Shown here piece after piece: positions 1 to 5,159 of a stretch of DNA of 5,793 nucleotides. The notes under the pieces are model-generated. The model did not search any database and was not told the DNA's origin. It saw nothing but the letters and a program-made list of their open reading frames with translations. The position numbers and the translations under genes were made by a program. This DNA is from Desulfurococcales archaeon. Its GTDB lineage: Archaea; Thermoproteota; Thermoprotei_A; Sulfolobales; NBVN01. The first letter of the stretch is position 1; each line of letters opens with the position of its first letter. The stretch is taken from assembly GCA_021160415.1 (NCBI GenBank), contig JAGHCP010000131.1, positions 1 through 5,793 on the forward strand, given 5' to 3'.

Positions 1-108
1 CTTTGTATTGTTCCTGAAGAGGTAGATCTTCATGTTTGCCATAGGATTCCTTAACTCCTCAATAACCTCGTCGAGCCTGTCCGTTATGTAGTTTGAGAAG
101 TAGGGCCA
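1..108 (-). pseudogene. In-frame continuation of the metallopeptidase after its TAA; possible detached C-terminus
   Basis: Directly after the TAA at 109-111 the same reading frame stays open for all 36 codons to the window edge. It reads as plausible protein, beginning WPYFSNYITDRLDEVIEEL and including an acidic amphipathic helix and the segment MKIYLFRNN. There is no start codon with a ribosome binding site at its beginning; the ATG at 110-108 is in another frame and stops after 16 codons. The simplest reading is that the peptidase gene originally extended further and a sense codon became TAA. An open run of 36 codons is not by itself improbable, and the gene lies at the edge, so this is an inference. 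Confidence 0.45.
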
Positions 109-1365
109 TTAGCAGACCTCTCTAGGGTGCTGCGGTATTGAGCTCAAAATCTCCTCAATTTCCCCCGCGGACTCCTTGAGGACGCCCTCATCAACCCCTA
201 GATCAGCCGCTAAGTAGTGAGGAACGGCCTCAAGAATAAAGGTCTTCATGTCTGCGTCTGTGAAGACCTTATAAAACGTCGCATTTCCAAAGTAATCCCT
301 GAAGATGTTGAAGATTGTTAGGTTTTTCCCAGCTACCTGAGATAGTTTCTCGATGTAGTAATTCTGAGCTATGATCTTAGTCGCCCCGCTGAAGTAAGGG
401 TCTCCTAAGTTATGGCAGACCCAACCGCCCTCCATGTATTTCGCGAACTGCTGCGGGAAGTACTTACGGGAGAAGTACCATCCGGTGAACTCAGCCCCGC
501 CCTCCTTAAGTTCGTAGGGAGAGCCCTTAACGTAGGGATCGGTGAACCAGCTATGCGCGGTTTCGTGGATAGCGATAACAGCGGTTGTGTTTCCGAATCC
601 GTCCCTCATGAACTTAGTGCTTCCCATGCTATGCCCCCCTATTTCATGGCCGTAGATGTCCGGGATGTTCATGCTGACGAAGATGAAAAGGTAAGGCTCA
701 AATATCGTTGGGCCGTACGCTTCCTTCAACTCATTCACTATGCCTAGTGCTTCCTTAACGTACTGCAGAGTTTCGTTCCTCACCCCGTCATCGTAGAATA
801 GTTTAATCCCATTAACGATCTCCACAGTGAAGTTTTCCGGCCTATAGATAAGTATAGGCTCCCAGAAGAAGTCGTCGAATGGGTATATAGAGTACGCAGG
901 CGGGGCTTTGCTGTAGTCCACAATAACTGCTGTAGTGTTCGAACTCCCGAATCTTTCCAAAGCTGACAGTATTTGGTACCCCTTAGCCACAGTATCGGTG
1001 TCTAAAGCGAAAGCAACTTTACTCCCCCACTTAACATCCCAGTAAAGATAACTCATGAGCCATGTTGAATGAGCGTCGTCGCATATGAAGGAGTTCAAAT
1101 TAAATATTGCTAAAGAATCTGTGGTGACTCCGTAGGCCCTCCTAGTGTATCTAGCAGTGCATACGAGCTCACCATGCTTATATAGCTTAGCCACCAAATC
1201 ACTTCCGTCGTAGGAGAAAACTACCTCCTTATCCACCTCATAATCACCCTGCGTCATGAACCCACCGCCTCTGTAAGAGACTAAGGCATTAACCGACGTC
1301 AAGCTCGAAGCGATGAGTAAAGCGAACATAAGGAGCCATAAAGCACTCCTTCTGCCCGCAGGCAT
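109..1365 (-). CDS. Secreted HExxH metallopeptidase, gluzincin (M1 aminopeptidase-like)
   Basis: Predicted zinc-dependent peptidase exported from the cell. From the ATG at 1365 it has 418 residues. An N-terminal signal or anchor (RR followed by a hydrophobic run, residues about 8-27) precedes a long extracytoplasmic part. The zinc site is HETAHSW (residues 267-273), followed by ELKEGGAEF (285-293), which resembles the M1 pattern HELAHQWF...LNEGFAEY; the third ligand is probably Glu288. The spacing between second His and Glu is 16 residues rather than the 18 usual in M1, and I see no GAMEN exopeptidase motif, so aminopeptidase activity is not assured. Six N-x-S/T sequons fit surface exposure. 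The ATG is preferred over in-frame TTG 1386 and GTG 1371 because AGGTG lies 5 nt before it and a TATA-like box about 36 bp before it. The frame ends at TAA 109-111 but continues in the same frame to the window edge, so the protein may be truncated. Confidence 0.85.
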   Translation of the reverse strand: MPAGRRSALWLLMFALLIASSLTSVNALVSYRGGGFMTQGDYEVDKEVVFSYDGSDLVAKLYKHGELVCTARYTRRAYGVTTDSLAIFNLNSFICDDAHSTWLMSYLYWDVKWGSKVAFALDTDTVAKGYQILSALERFGSSNTTAVIVDYSKAPPAYSIYPFDDFFWEPILIYRPENFTVEIVNGIKLFYDDGVRNETLQYVKEALGIVNELKEAYGPTIFEPYLFIFVSMNIPDIYGHEIGGHSMGSTKFMRDGFGNTTAVIAIHETAHSWFTDPYVKGSPYELKEGGAEFTGWYFSRKYFPQQFAKYMEGGWVCHNLGDPYFSGATKIIAQNYYIEKLSQVAGKNLTIFNIFRDYFGNATFYKVFTDADMKTFILEAVPHYLAADLGVDEGVLKESAGEIEEILSSIPQHPREVC

Positions 1366-1391
1366 TAACACACCTAAAGAAACCAAAAATC

Positions 1392-1406
1392 ATCCGCTTA
1401 AATTGA
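1392..1406 (-). promoter_or_regulatory. TATA-like promoter of the metallopeptidase gene
   Basis: On the minus strand AATTTAAGC (+ strand 1396-1404) is an archaeal TATA-like box centred about 36 bp before the ATG at 1365. This predicts a leader of roughly 10 nt containing the AGGTG ribosome binding site. The spacing matches that of the transporter and ZIP promoters in this window. Confidence 0.5.
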
Positions 1407-1472
1407 TTACCCTCACTAAGTTGTTGAGGCAGCAAGCAAATCGAGTGAATCGAAAAAGTGTTCGAAGCCCTG

Positions 1473-1485
1473 CCTTAAACTAAAA
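1473..1485 (+). promoter_or_regulatory. TATA-like promoter of the small secreted protein gene
   Basis: CCTTAAACTAAAA is the best TATA-like element in the divergent intergenic region. Its centre is about 29 bp before the ATG at 1508, giving a nearly leaderless transcript from that codon, but about 60 bp before the ATG at 1539. This spacing favours 1508 as the original start. Confidence 0.45.
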
Positions 1486-1507
1486 CGCGTTAAACAAATA
1501 ACCGGTG

Positions 1508-1543
1508 ATGACGCACGGCAAGAACGAGAACTTTAGGTATGTG
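1508..1543 (+). pseudogene. Out-of-frame N-terminal segment of the downstream secreted protein
   Basis: ATG 1508 opens a frame reading MTHGKNENFRYV, a polar N-terminus with two Lys and one Arg. One base later the frame of the next gene begins with a strongly hydrophobic segment (AAALIVASLIAAAMI). Joined, they make a standard signal-anchor: charged N-region then membrane helix. In its own frame the segment runs on to a stop after about 32 codons. The junction is a short GT repeat (TATGTGTGCC), where loss of two bases or gain of one would produce the shift. Inference from reading frame and promoter spacing. Confidence 0.4.
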
Positions 1544-2123
1544 TGCCGCAGCCCTCATAGTGGCCTCATTAATCGCGGCAGCGATGATTCAGTACGGCCT
1601 AGATAACGCGAATCAGGGCAAGCTAGCCACCTTAAGCAGCTCCGAAATACTGAAGGAGTTCCTGCAGGAAGCTAAGCAGGTCTACCTAAACAAGTCATGC
1701 CCGCCGGAAGTCTTCACATGTAATCATCCGAACGTCGATGAGTTCACAGCCAACCTAATAATGAACTCCACTATAAGCGAGAACACAATAATCCTTAACG
1801 GAAAGAAATATGCCTACGCAGTACTGCAACTATACTGGAAAGGGAAAGCGGTTATCAACCCAGAAACGGTGAGGGTGGACAACACAACCATAACGAAAGC
1901 ATCGAGAAACGAAACAGTAACCTACACAGGGGGGTACCCAACAACCTACATAATAAAAACACACAACGAAACGCTGAAGATAACCTACTACTATATAGGG
2001 TTCATGGCAAGCAGCTTCAGCATGATAGCGCACACAACCCAGCTAAGCAACGAAACCTACGCAACAAGCATATTCCTAGGACCCAACCAATATGCTTGGC
2101 TAGTACTCACAAAGAATAACTAG
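1539..2123 (+). CDS. Membrane-anchored, sequon-rich extracytoplasmic protein of unknown function
   Basis: I do not recognise the family. The open frame encodes 194 residues: one hydrophobic helix at about residues 4-16, then a wholly soluble part that must lie outside the membrane. It has six N-x-S/T sequons (NKS, NST, NTT and three NET), two nearby cysteines (SCPPEVFTC) that could form a disulfide, and a C-terminal half rich in Tyr, Thr and beta-prone segments. Size and layout resemble archaeal surface or pilin-like proteins, but there is no clear class III signal-peptide site. The ATG at 1539 has AGGT almost touching it, which is poor spacing, and leaves no positive charges before the membrane helix. 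A start at 1508 with a frameshift near 1543 is more natural. It is divergent from the secreted metallopeptidase, which may point to a shared cell-surface role. Confidence 0.7.
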   Translation: MCAAALIVASLIAAAMIQYGLDNANQGKLATLSSSEILKEFLQEAKQVYLNKSCPPEVFTCNHPNVDEFTANLIMNSTISENTIILNGKKYAYAVLQLYWKGKAVINPETVRVDNTTITKASRNETVTYTGGYPTTYIIKTHNETLKITYYYIGFMASSFSMIAHTTQLSNETYATSIFLGPNQYAWLVLTKNN

Positions 2124-2201
2124 AAACTAAATGACTCAACATATTAGGTGTATTTTCATTGATCTGGAGATTCAGCAATCAGTTGACCTATTTTTATTGC
2201 T

Positions 2202-2220
2202 TGGGGATGGTCTTTCCCCA
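2202..2220. repeat. Short perfect hairpin, possible transcript-end structure
   Basis: TGGGGA (2202-2207) and TCCCCA (2215-2220) are perfect 6-bp arms around a 7-nt loop, about 80 nt after the secreted-protein stop. A T-rich run (2191-2195) lies just before it. Archaeal termination depends mainly on T-tracts, so a terminator role is only a possibility. Confidence 0.25.
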
Positions 2221-2251
2221 TTCGCTAACTTCAGAGAGTTTATAGCTTTAA

Positions 2252-2353
2252 CTCCGTGCTCCTGTACTCAGCTTCGACAGATCTAAGCAGTTTCTGAGCG
2301 AATTTTACTGGCTTTACGTGTTTTTCAGTTTATCTGTATTGATTTCTGTGTAA
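2252..2353 (+). pseudogene. Possible N-terminal remnant of a second copy of the downstream transporter
   Basis: A plus-strand frame without a start codon reads ...LSFDRSKQFLSEF then WLYVFFSLSVLISV before a stop at 2351. It resembles the N-terminus of the transporter encoded at 2512 (HLRKFLLLYVFLAILLALPL). At DNA level 2303-2325 matches 2552-2573 except for one extra base and one substitution, and the codons for LYVF align in the same phase. ACR3-type transporters often begin with a similar LSFLDR-like segment. This conflicts with the minus-strand remnant over the same bases; both cannot be right. Confidence 0.25.
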
Positions 2354-2390
2354 ATGAGCATGCACCTCGAGGCTTTTAGCGGGGTCTAGA

Positions 2391-2400
2391 TCTTTTTAAA
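2391..2400 (-). promoter_or_regulatory. TATA-like box for the possible minus-strand remnant
   Basis: TTTAAAAAGA on the minus strand lies 35 bp before ATG 2361, with GAGGTG in between. It is well formed as an archaeal promoter, although the gene it would serve is broken or absent. On the plus strand it could also be read as a TATA-like element, but no gene follows at the right distance. Confidence 0.3.
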
Positions 2401-2447
2401 GTATTAGGTATGTGTGAGAGGAAATTCTTTCTTACCAAGTTTATTGA

Positions 2448-2468
2448 CCAGTCAGTTTGACTGACCGG
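2448..2468. promoter_or_regulatory. Dyad operator, probably for the TetR regulator of this operon
   Basis: CCAGTCAG (2448-2455) and CTGACCGG (2461-2468) form an inverted repeat with 7 of 8 positions matching across a 5-bp spacer, and weaker symmetry extends outward to about 2444-2471. Size and symmetry suit a TetR-family dimer. It ends 4 bp before the TATA box, over the BRE position, so a bound dimer would block TBP/TFB. A second element, TTATTGACCA (2441-2450), recurs inverted as TGGTCAATAA at 2503-2512 around the start codon. The regulator encoded by the second gene of the operon is the obvious candidate, which would make the unit autoregulated. Confidence 0.55.
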
Positions 2469-2472
2469 TAAG

Positions 2473-2480
2473 TTTATAAT
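2473..2480 (+). promoter_or_regulatory. TATA box of the transporter-TetR operon
   Basis: TTTATAAT is a strong archaeal TATA box centred about 36 bp before ATG 2512. Transcription should begin near 2501, leaving a leader of about 10 nt that contains GGTGGT (2501-2506), spaced 5 nt from the ATG. This agreement of box, leader and ribosome binding site also fixes the transporter start. Confidence 0.65.
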
Positions 2481-2511
2481 CCTACTTAAATAATTAACTT
2501 GGTGGTCAATA

Positions 2512-3618
2512 ATGGTCAACGTTAAAAGAATGGCTAGTCATTTGAGGAAGTTTTTACTGCTTTACGTATTTTTAGCTATTCTTTTAGCTCTTCCCTTAGG
2601 GTATTTTCTTACTCCATACTTTAAGGCCAATGCTGGATTAGTTAAGAATGCCATTCTCTGCCTAGCTATAGGAACCCTTTACCCCTCGATGATCCAGTTG
2701 AAGGCCGATAAGTTGAGTGAAGAATTCAAGTCTAAGTGGAAAGAAATTGCTGTTTCCTTAATCATAATTTTCGTCATCGCTCCGGCTGCTGCCATGTTGC
2801 TTGCGGGAGGCAACGGCAATAAGGTTGTAGGTATCGGCTACGTTGCCGCCAATTCGGTGCCTGCCTCCAGCGCTTCAGTAGCTTACGTTATGCTAGCTGA
2901 AGGCAATATAGAGCTCGCCACGGTTTTAGTGATTCTCAGCATACTCATAGCTCTCTTCGCGACCCCGACGTACGTAGGTCTGTATGCAAGGACGGTGAAC
3001 GTCAGTCTCCCTATAGCGCTGCTAGCTAAGTCGGTCACCATCGCCCTCATAGTGCCGTTAGTGCTTGGGCAGCTGACCAGGTACTTTCTGGTGGTGAGGA
3101 AGGCGAGAAATATTGTGATGGATCCTAATGTGAAGCACGAATGTAAAGTAAGGGTGGGCACCGGTGGGAGTGTTGCGGAGACGCCTGCCGATATCAGGAA
3201 AGCTATAGAATGCTTAGAAAGTAAGTTATCAGCTAGGCTTAAGCCTGTGCTGTCTATTTGGACGATGACGTTTATGCTTGCGCTGATCTTCCTCTTAATA
3301 GCTAATAAGGCAGTTCTACTTATATCGAAACCTACCCTTGCAGGCTACATAATTGGGGCGCAATTGGTGGTTTACGGGTTAATCATAGCGTCGCTTCTGG
3401 TGGCAAGCAAAGTGCTGAAGATGAGCTTCGAAGACCATATGGGGGTCGCATTCATAGCTATAACCAAGAACGAAAGCGTAGCCGCAGCAATGGCAGTTCT
3501 AACTATAGGTTCTGCAGCAGCCATCCCTGCAGCGCTCATACCATCAATACAGCCTGTTATAGCAATATTATATGTCTCGGCAGCACCAATTATTAGGAAA
3601 CTACTGAAGGGAATGTGA
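2512..3618 (+). CDS. Bile acid:sodium symporter superfamily (ACR3-like) membrane transporter
   Basis: Predicted polytopic inner-membrane transporter of 368 residues with about ten hydrophobic segments, the usual size for BASS/ACR3 proteins. Family-like landmarks are the segment VGIGYVAANSVPASSASVAY (about residues 106-125), in the place of the ACR3 TM4 signature, and AITKNESVAAAMAV (about 320-333), matching the late conserved helix with its acidic residue. ACR3 arsenite exporters carry an essential Cys in TM4 (pattern like APCTAMV). Here that stretch has Ser and Ala but no Cys, so arsenite export cannot be assumed and the substrate is open. A hydrophilic loop of about 50 residues (roughly 196-245), which includes two of the protein's few cysteines, separates the two halves. 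The stop overlaps the TetR start (TGATG), so the two are translationally coupled. The frame is intact, unlike its neighbours. Confidence 0.8.
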   Translation: MVNVKRMASHLRKFLLLYVFLAILLALPLGYFLTPYFKANAGLVKNAILCLAIGTLYPSMIQLKADKLSEEFKSKWKEIAVSLIIIFVIAPAAAMLLAGGNGNKVVGIGYVAANSVPASSASVAYVMLAEGNIELATVLVILSILIALFATPTYVGLYARTVNVSLPIALLAKSVTIALIVPLVLGQLTRYFLVVRKARNIVMDPNVKHECKVRVGTGGSVAETPADIRKAIECLESKLSARLKPVLSIWTMTFMLALIFLLIANKAVLLISKPTLAGYIIGAQLVVYGLIIASLLVASKVLKMSFEDHMGVAFIAITKNESVAAAMAVLTIGSAAAIPAALIPSIQPVIAILYVSAAPIIRKLLKGM

Positions 3619-4088
3619 TGATGATGGTTAGGGAGAAGGATGTGGTTAGGGAGAAAATCCTGTCGGCCGCGATGAAGGTTTTCTCTACTTACGGCTACTT
3701 CAGAGCGCCCATTCACTATATAGCTAAAGAAGCTGGGGTGTCTAAGGGACTCATTTTCTGGTACTTTAGAAGTAAGGAAGAGCTTATAATGGAAATAGCC
3801 GCTAGGAGTCTCCCCCTGCAACCGGTGAATTCCTGTCTAAGTAAGAACTTACAAGGAAAGGAATTGCTGGAATGTGTAGGGAAAGGTTACATGGATAAAT
3901 ACAGGGATCCAGTACATAGGGGACTTCTCCTACACACTATGGCTTTGGGAAACACATACCCTAAGATAGCTGAGAATATAAGGAAGCTGTGCGAGGAAAA
4001 GACAAGTATCCTGGCAGAGAAAGTCTTCGGGGAAGCCTCGACAGAAACTAGGATCGCAATCAGAACTTTCCTGGGAGGTCTTATGTGA
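3618..4088 (+). CDS. TetR/AcrR-family transcriptional regulator, apparently truncated
   Basis: DNA-binding repressor expected to control the upstream transporter. From ATG 3618 the frame encodes 156 residues. The N-terminal TetR_N domain is clear: REKILSAAMKVFSTYGY (11-27), then the helix-turn-helix IHYIAKEAGVSKGLIFWYF (32-50) and SKEELIMEI (52-60). The remainder is the helical ligand-binding and dimerisation domain. The start overlaps the transporter stop; GTG 3615 and ATGs at 3621 and 3624 are alternatives, and AAGGGAA at 3606-3612 suits the ATG cluster. The frame ends at TGA 4086-4088, giving a protein shorter than the usual 190-200 residues. The same frame then continues for 35 codons to TGA 4194-4196, for 192 codons in all, the normal family length. 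Loss of the last helices would probably weaken dimerisation. The likely operator is the dyad at 2448-2468. Confidence 0.85.
   Translation: MMMVREKDVVREKILSAAMKVFSTYGYFRAPIHYIAKEAGVSKGLIFWYFRSKEELIMEIAARSLPLQPVNSCLSKNLQGKELLECVGKGYMDKYRDPVHRGLLLHTMALGNTYPKIAENIRKLCEEKTSILAEKVFGEASTETRIAIRTFLGGLM
3625..3655 (+). repeat. 18-bp period direct repeat at the TetR gene start
   Basis: TGGTTAGGGAGAA occurs at 3625-3637 and again at 3643-3655. The two copies encode MVREK and VVREK, so this is an in-frame duplication of the extreme N-terminus. It follows an ATGATGATG run, giving several candidate start codons in a row. Confidence 0.6.
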
Positions 4089-4196
4089 TACACCCTTAGA
4101 CCACCTGAAGACATAGGTGAACAAGAATTCCTTCAAATCCTCATAAACCTCGTACTGGCAGGAAAGCAATCTGTGGAGCAATCCACGGGGCGCTGA
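4089..4196 (+). pseudogene. Detached C-terminal segment of the TetR regulator after an in-frame TGA
   Basis: Immediately after TGA 4086-4088 the frame continues for 35 codons, beginning YTLRPPEDIGEQEFLQILIN and going on with LVLAGKQSV, to TGA at 4194. The pattern of a hydrophobic helix after a short PP-containing linker is what TetR proteins have as their last helix, and adding it restores normal length. No independent start with a ribosome binding site is present, so it would be expressed only by readthrough. Otherwise it marks a recent nonsense mutation or a sequence error. Confidence 0.6.
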
Positions 4197-4295
4197 AGCC
4201 CTATTATCGAGAACTCTTCACTACCTAATCTTTACTAGCAAATACTACAAATAATACCACCAGTAACTTACCCTCGGCACGATAAGTTATGTCAT

Positions 4296-4409
4296 TTAGA
4301 GCACAGTGTCGAGAGCCAGCATGGTCATAAATCCAATTATGAACCCTAGTGTTGCTAGTTCTTCGTGTCCTCCTCTGAATGTTTCGGGTATGACTACGTC
4401 ACTGACTAC
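4296..4409 (-). pseudogene. Detached C-terminal segment of the ZIP transporter after an in-frame TAG
   Basis: Directly after the TAG at 4412-4410 the same frame reads VVSDVVIPETFRGGHEELA, then a final hydrophobic helix ending FMTMLALDTVL, and stops with TAA at 4298-4296. These 37 codons are the conserved ZIP C-terminus: the VSDxxIPET...GHE segment followed by TM8. The interrupted codon sits where family members usually have an aromatic or aliphatic residue (GxMIYVVSDE-like). This is the clearest proof in the window that a stop lies inside a gene rather than at its end. Confidence 0.8.
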
Positions 4410-5084
4410 CTAGATCATGGAGCCTCCTGCAAAGCCCATTAGGAACGGGAGGATGTGTGTGGATGTGGACGCTATTGCTACGGGGATCATCGCCATTAGG
4501 AGTTCGCTTAGCCCGCTCAGCAACGCGACGAATAGAGCTTTAGCCTTCCCCATCCCTATCCCTACGAGGGGCATCGATACTGCGAGGCCTTCAGGCACGT
4601 CCTGGATCCCTATGGCTAGTGCCAGCATTAGGCCGTCCCTCACGCTGTAAGCTACTCCAGTCCCGACAGCCAGGCCTTCCGGGAAGTTATGTATTATGAT
4701 CGCGAACACCATTAGCCATATCGCCTTCACCTTGCTTCTGAGTGACTCTGGGCCTTCGAAGCCCTTAACTAGGTGTTCGTGGGGTATGCACTTGTTTATT
4801 ACGTGCACGGTCAGGGACCCCGCTGAGATGCCGACTAAGACACTCCAAACCCCTCCAACCTCTATCCCGGGCAGTATTAGGCTCGTGAAGGACGCCACCA
4901 GCATGATCCCCGCTGAGAACCCCAGCCCAACATCCAGGGTTCTTGACCCGAGCTTAGCACCTGCGAGAGCTGGTAGGGAGCCAAGGAACGTAAGTAAAGC
5001 GCATATCCCTCCAGCAACGAACGCGACGGCATAAAGATCCCCGCCAGTAACCGAAACAACTGCATCAACCCAGCCTTCCAGCAA
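4410..5084 (-). CDS. ZIP-family divalent metal transporter, interrupted before its last helix
   Basis: Membrane transporter for zinc or related divalent cations, GufA/ZupT-like. The frame encodes 224 residues. TM1-3 include VAFVAGGICALLTFLGSLPA and LDVGLGFSAGIMLVASFTSL. The metal-site helices carry HNFPEGLAVG (132-141, TM4) and IQDVPEGLAVSM (160-171, TM5), with Gln where some ZIPs have His, as in the GufA branch. A short loop with PHEH (101-104) is a possible metal-sensing element. The start is TTG 5084, preceded by GGTGGTGA; an in-frame TGA 6 nt upstream excludes a longer protein. The frame stops at TAG inside TM7 and the tail with TM8 follows in frame, so the full gene is 4296-5084 (262 codons plus stop). 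Without readthrough the product lacks TM8 and is unlikely to fold normally. It is convergent with the TetR gene. Confidence 0.85.
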   Translation of the reverse strand: MLEGWVDAVVSVTGGDLYAVAFVAGGICALLTFLGSLPALAGAKLGSRTLDVGLGFSAGIMLVASFTSLILPGIEVGGVWSVLVGISAGSLTVHVINKCIPHEHLVKGFEGPESLRSKVKAIWLMVFAIIIHNFPEGLAVGTGVAYSVRDGLMLALAIGIQDVPEGLAVSMPLVGIGMGKAKALFVALLSGLSELLMAMIPVAIASTSTHILPFLMGFAGGSMI

Positions 5085-5118
5085 TCCTGCTCACCACCAA
5101 CCCTATACGGAGGAAGGG

Positions 5119-5125
5119 AAAATAT
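5119..5125 (-). promoter_or_regulatory. TATA-like promoter of the ZIP gene
   Basis: ATATTTT on the minus strand is centred about 38 bp before TTG 5084, matching the spacing at the other promoters. It gives a short leader that contains GGTGGTGA. Two other TATA-like elements lie further upstream (minus ATTTTAAAG at 5173-5165 and GTTTATACT near 5198-5190) and would give leaders of about 60 and 80 nt. Confidence 0.45.
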
Positions 5126-5147
5126 GGGTGAGGCTGTAACTTCCCAC

Positions 5148-5159
5148 ACTCACGTGAGT
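5148..5159. promoter_or_regulatory. Perfect 12-bp palindrome upstream of the ZIP gene
   Basis: ACTCACGTGAGT is a perfect palindrome lying between two TATA-like elements (5119-5125 and 5165-5173). It is a candidate operator for a dimeric regulator, possibly metal-responsive given the gene it precedes. If transcription starts from the distal box the site would lie between box and start; from the proximal box it lies about 25-35 bp upstream. Confidence 0.4.

Larger units (their letters stand above)
2194..2361 (-). pseudogene. Possible decayed small gene with intact initiation signals
   Basis: On the minus strand an ATG (2361-2359) is preceded by GAGGTG and, 35 bp before it, by a TATA-like TTTAAAAAGA (+ strand 2391-2400), the same layout as the real promoters in this window. 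The first frame reads MLIYTEINTDKLKNT then stops. The adjacent frame continues VKPVKFAQKLLRSVEAEYRS up to 2240, and a third gives YKLSEVSEWGKTIPKQ ending at 2194. Two single-base corrections would join these into a protein of about 56 residues. Combining frames makes chance agreement easy, so confidence is low. I do not recognise a family. Confidence 0.25.
2124..2433. other. Gene-free stretch with degenerate coding-like fragments
   Basis: No intact gene is convincing here. Base composition is more AT-rich than in the flanking genes. It contains a small hairpin (2202-2220), T-rich runs (for example 2191-2195 and 2392-2396), a plus-strand open frame of 51 codons from ATG 2131 to 2286 with no ribosome binding site, and two competing remnants described separately (2252-2353 plus, 2194-2361 minus). 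The most economical view is decayed gene material between the secreted protein gene and the transporter promoter. Confidence 0.4.

Noticed and set aside
412..747. Plus-strand open frame of 111 codons inside the peptidase gene
   Set aside because: Antisense to the metallopeptidase zinc-site region; no promoter or family features.
2131..2286. Plus-strand frame of 51 codons after the secreted protein
   Set aside because: No ribosome binding site or promoter at a suitable distance, and the length is within chance for this stretch.
3372..3821. Minus-strand open frame across the transporter end and TetR start
   Set aside because: Antisense to two well-supported coding sequences; its composition follows from their codon use.
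4073..4088. GGGAGGT followed by ATG TGA, looking like a start-stop element before the TetR tail
   Set aside because: The bases are explained by the LGGLM codons of the regulator; the ATG is immediately closed and cannot translate the tail.
4696..5034. Plus-strand open frame antisense to the ZIP gene
   Set aside because: Complement of conserved membrane helices; no start signals or recognisable domain.
3618..5084. Stop-codon reassignment or selenocysteine as the sole explanation of the interruptions
   Set aside because: The three interruptions are TAA, TGA and TAG, and each codon also ends another frame normally in the window. No SECIS-like element was recognised.
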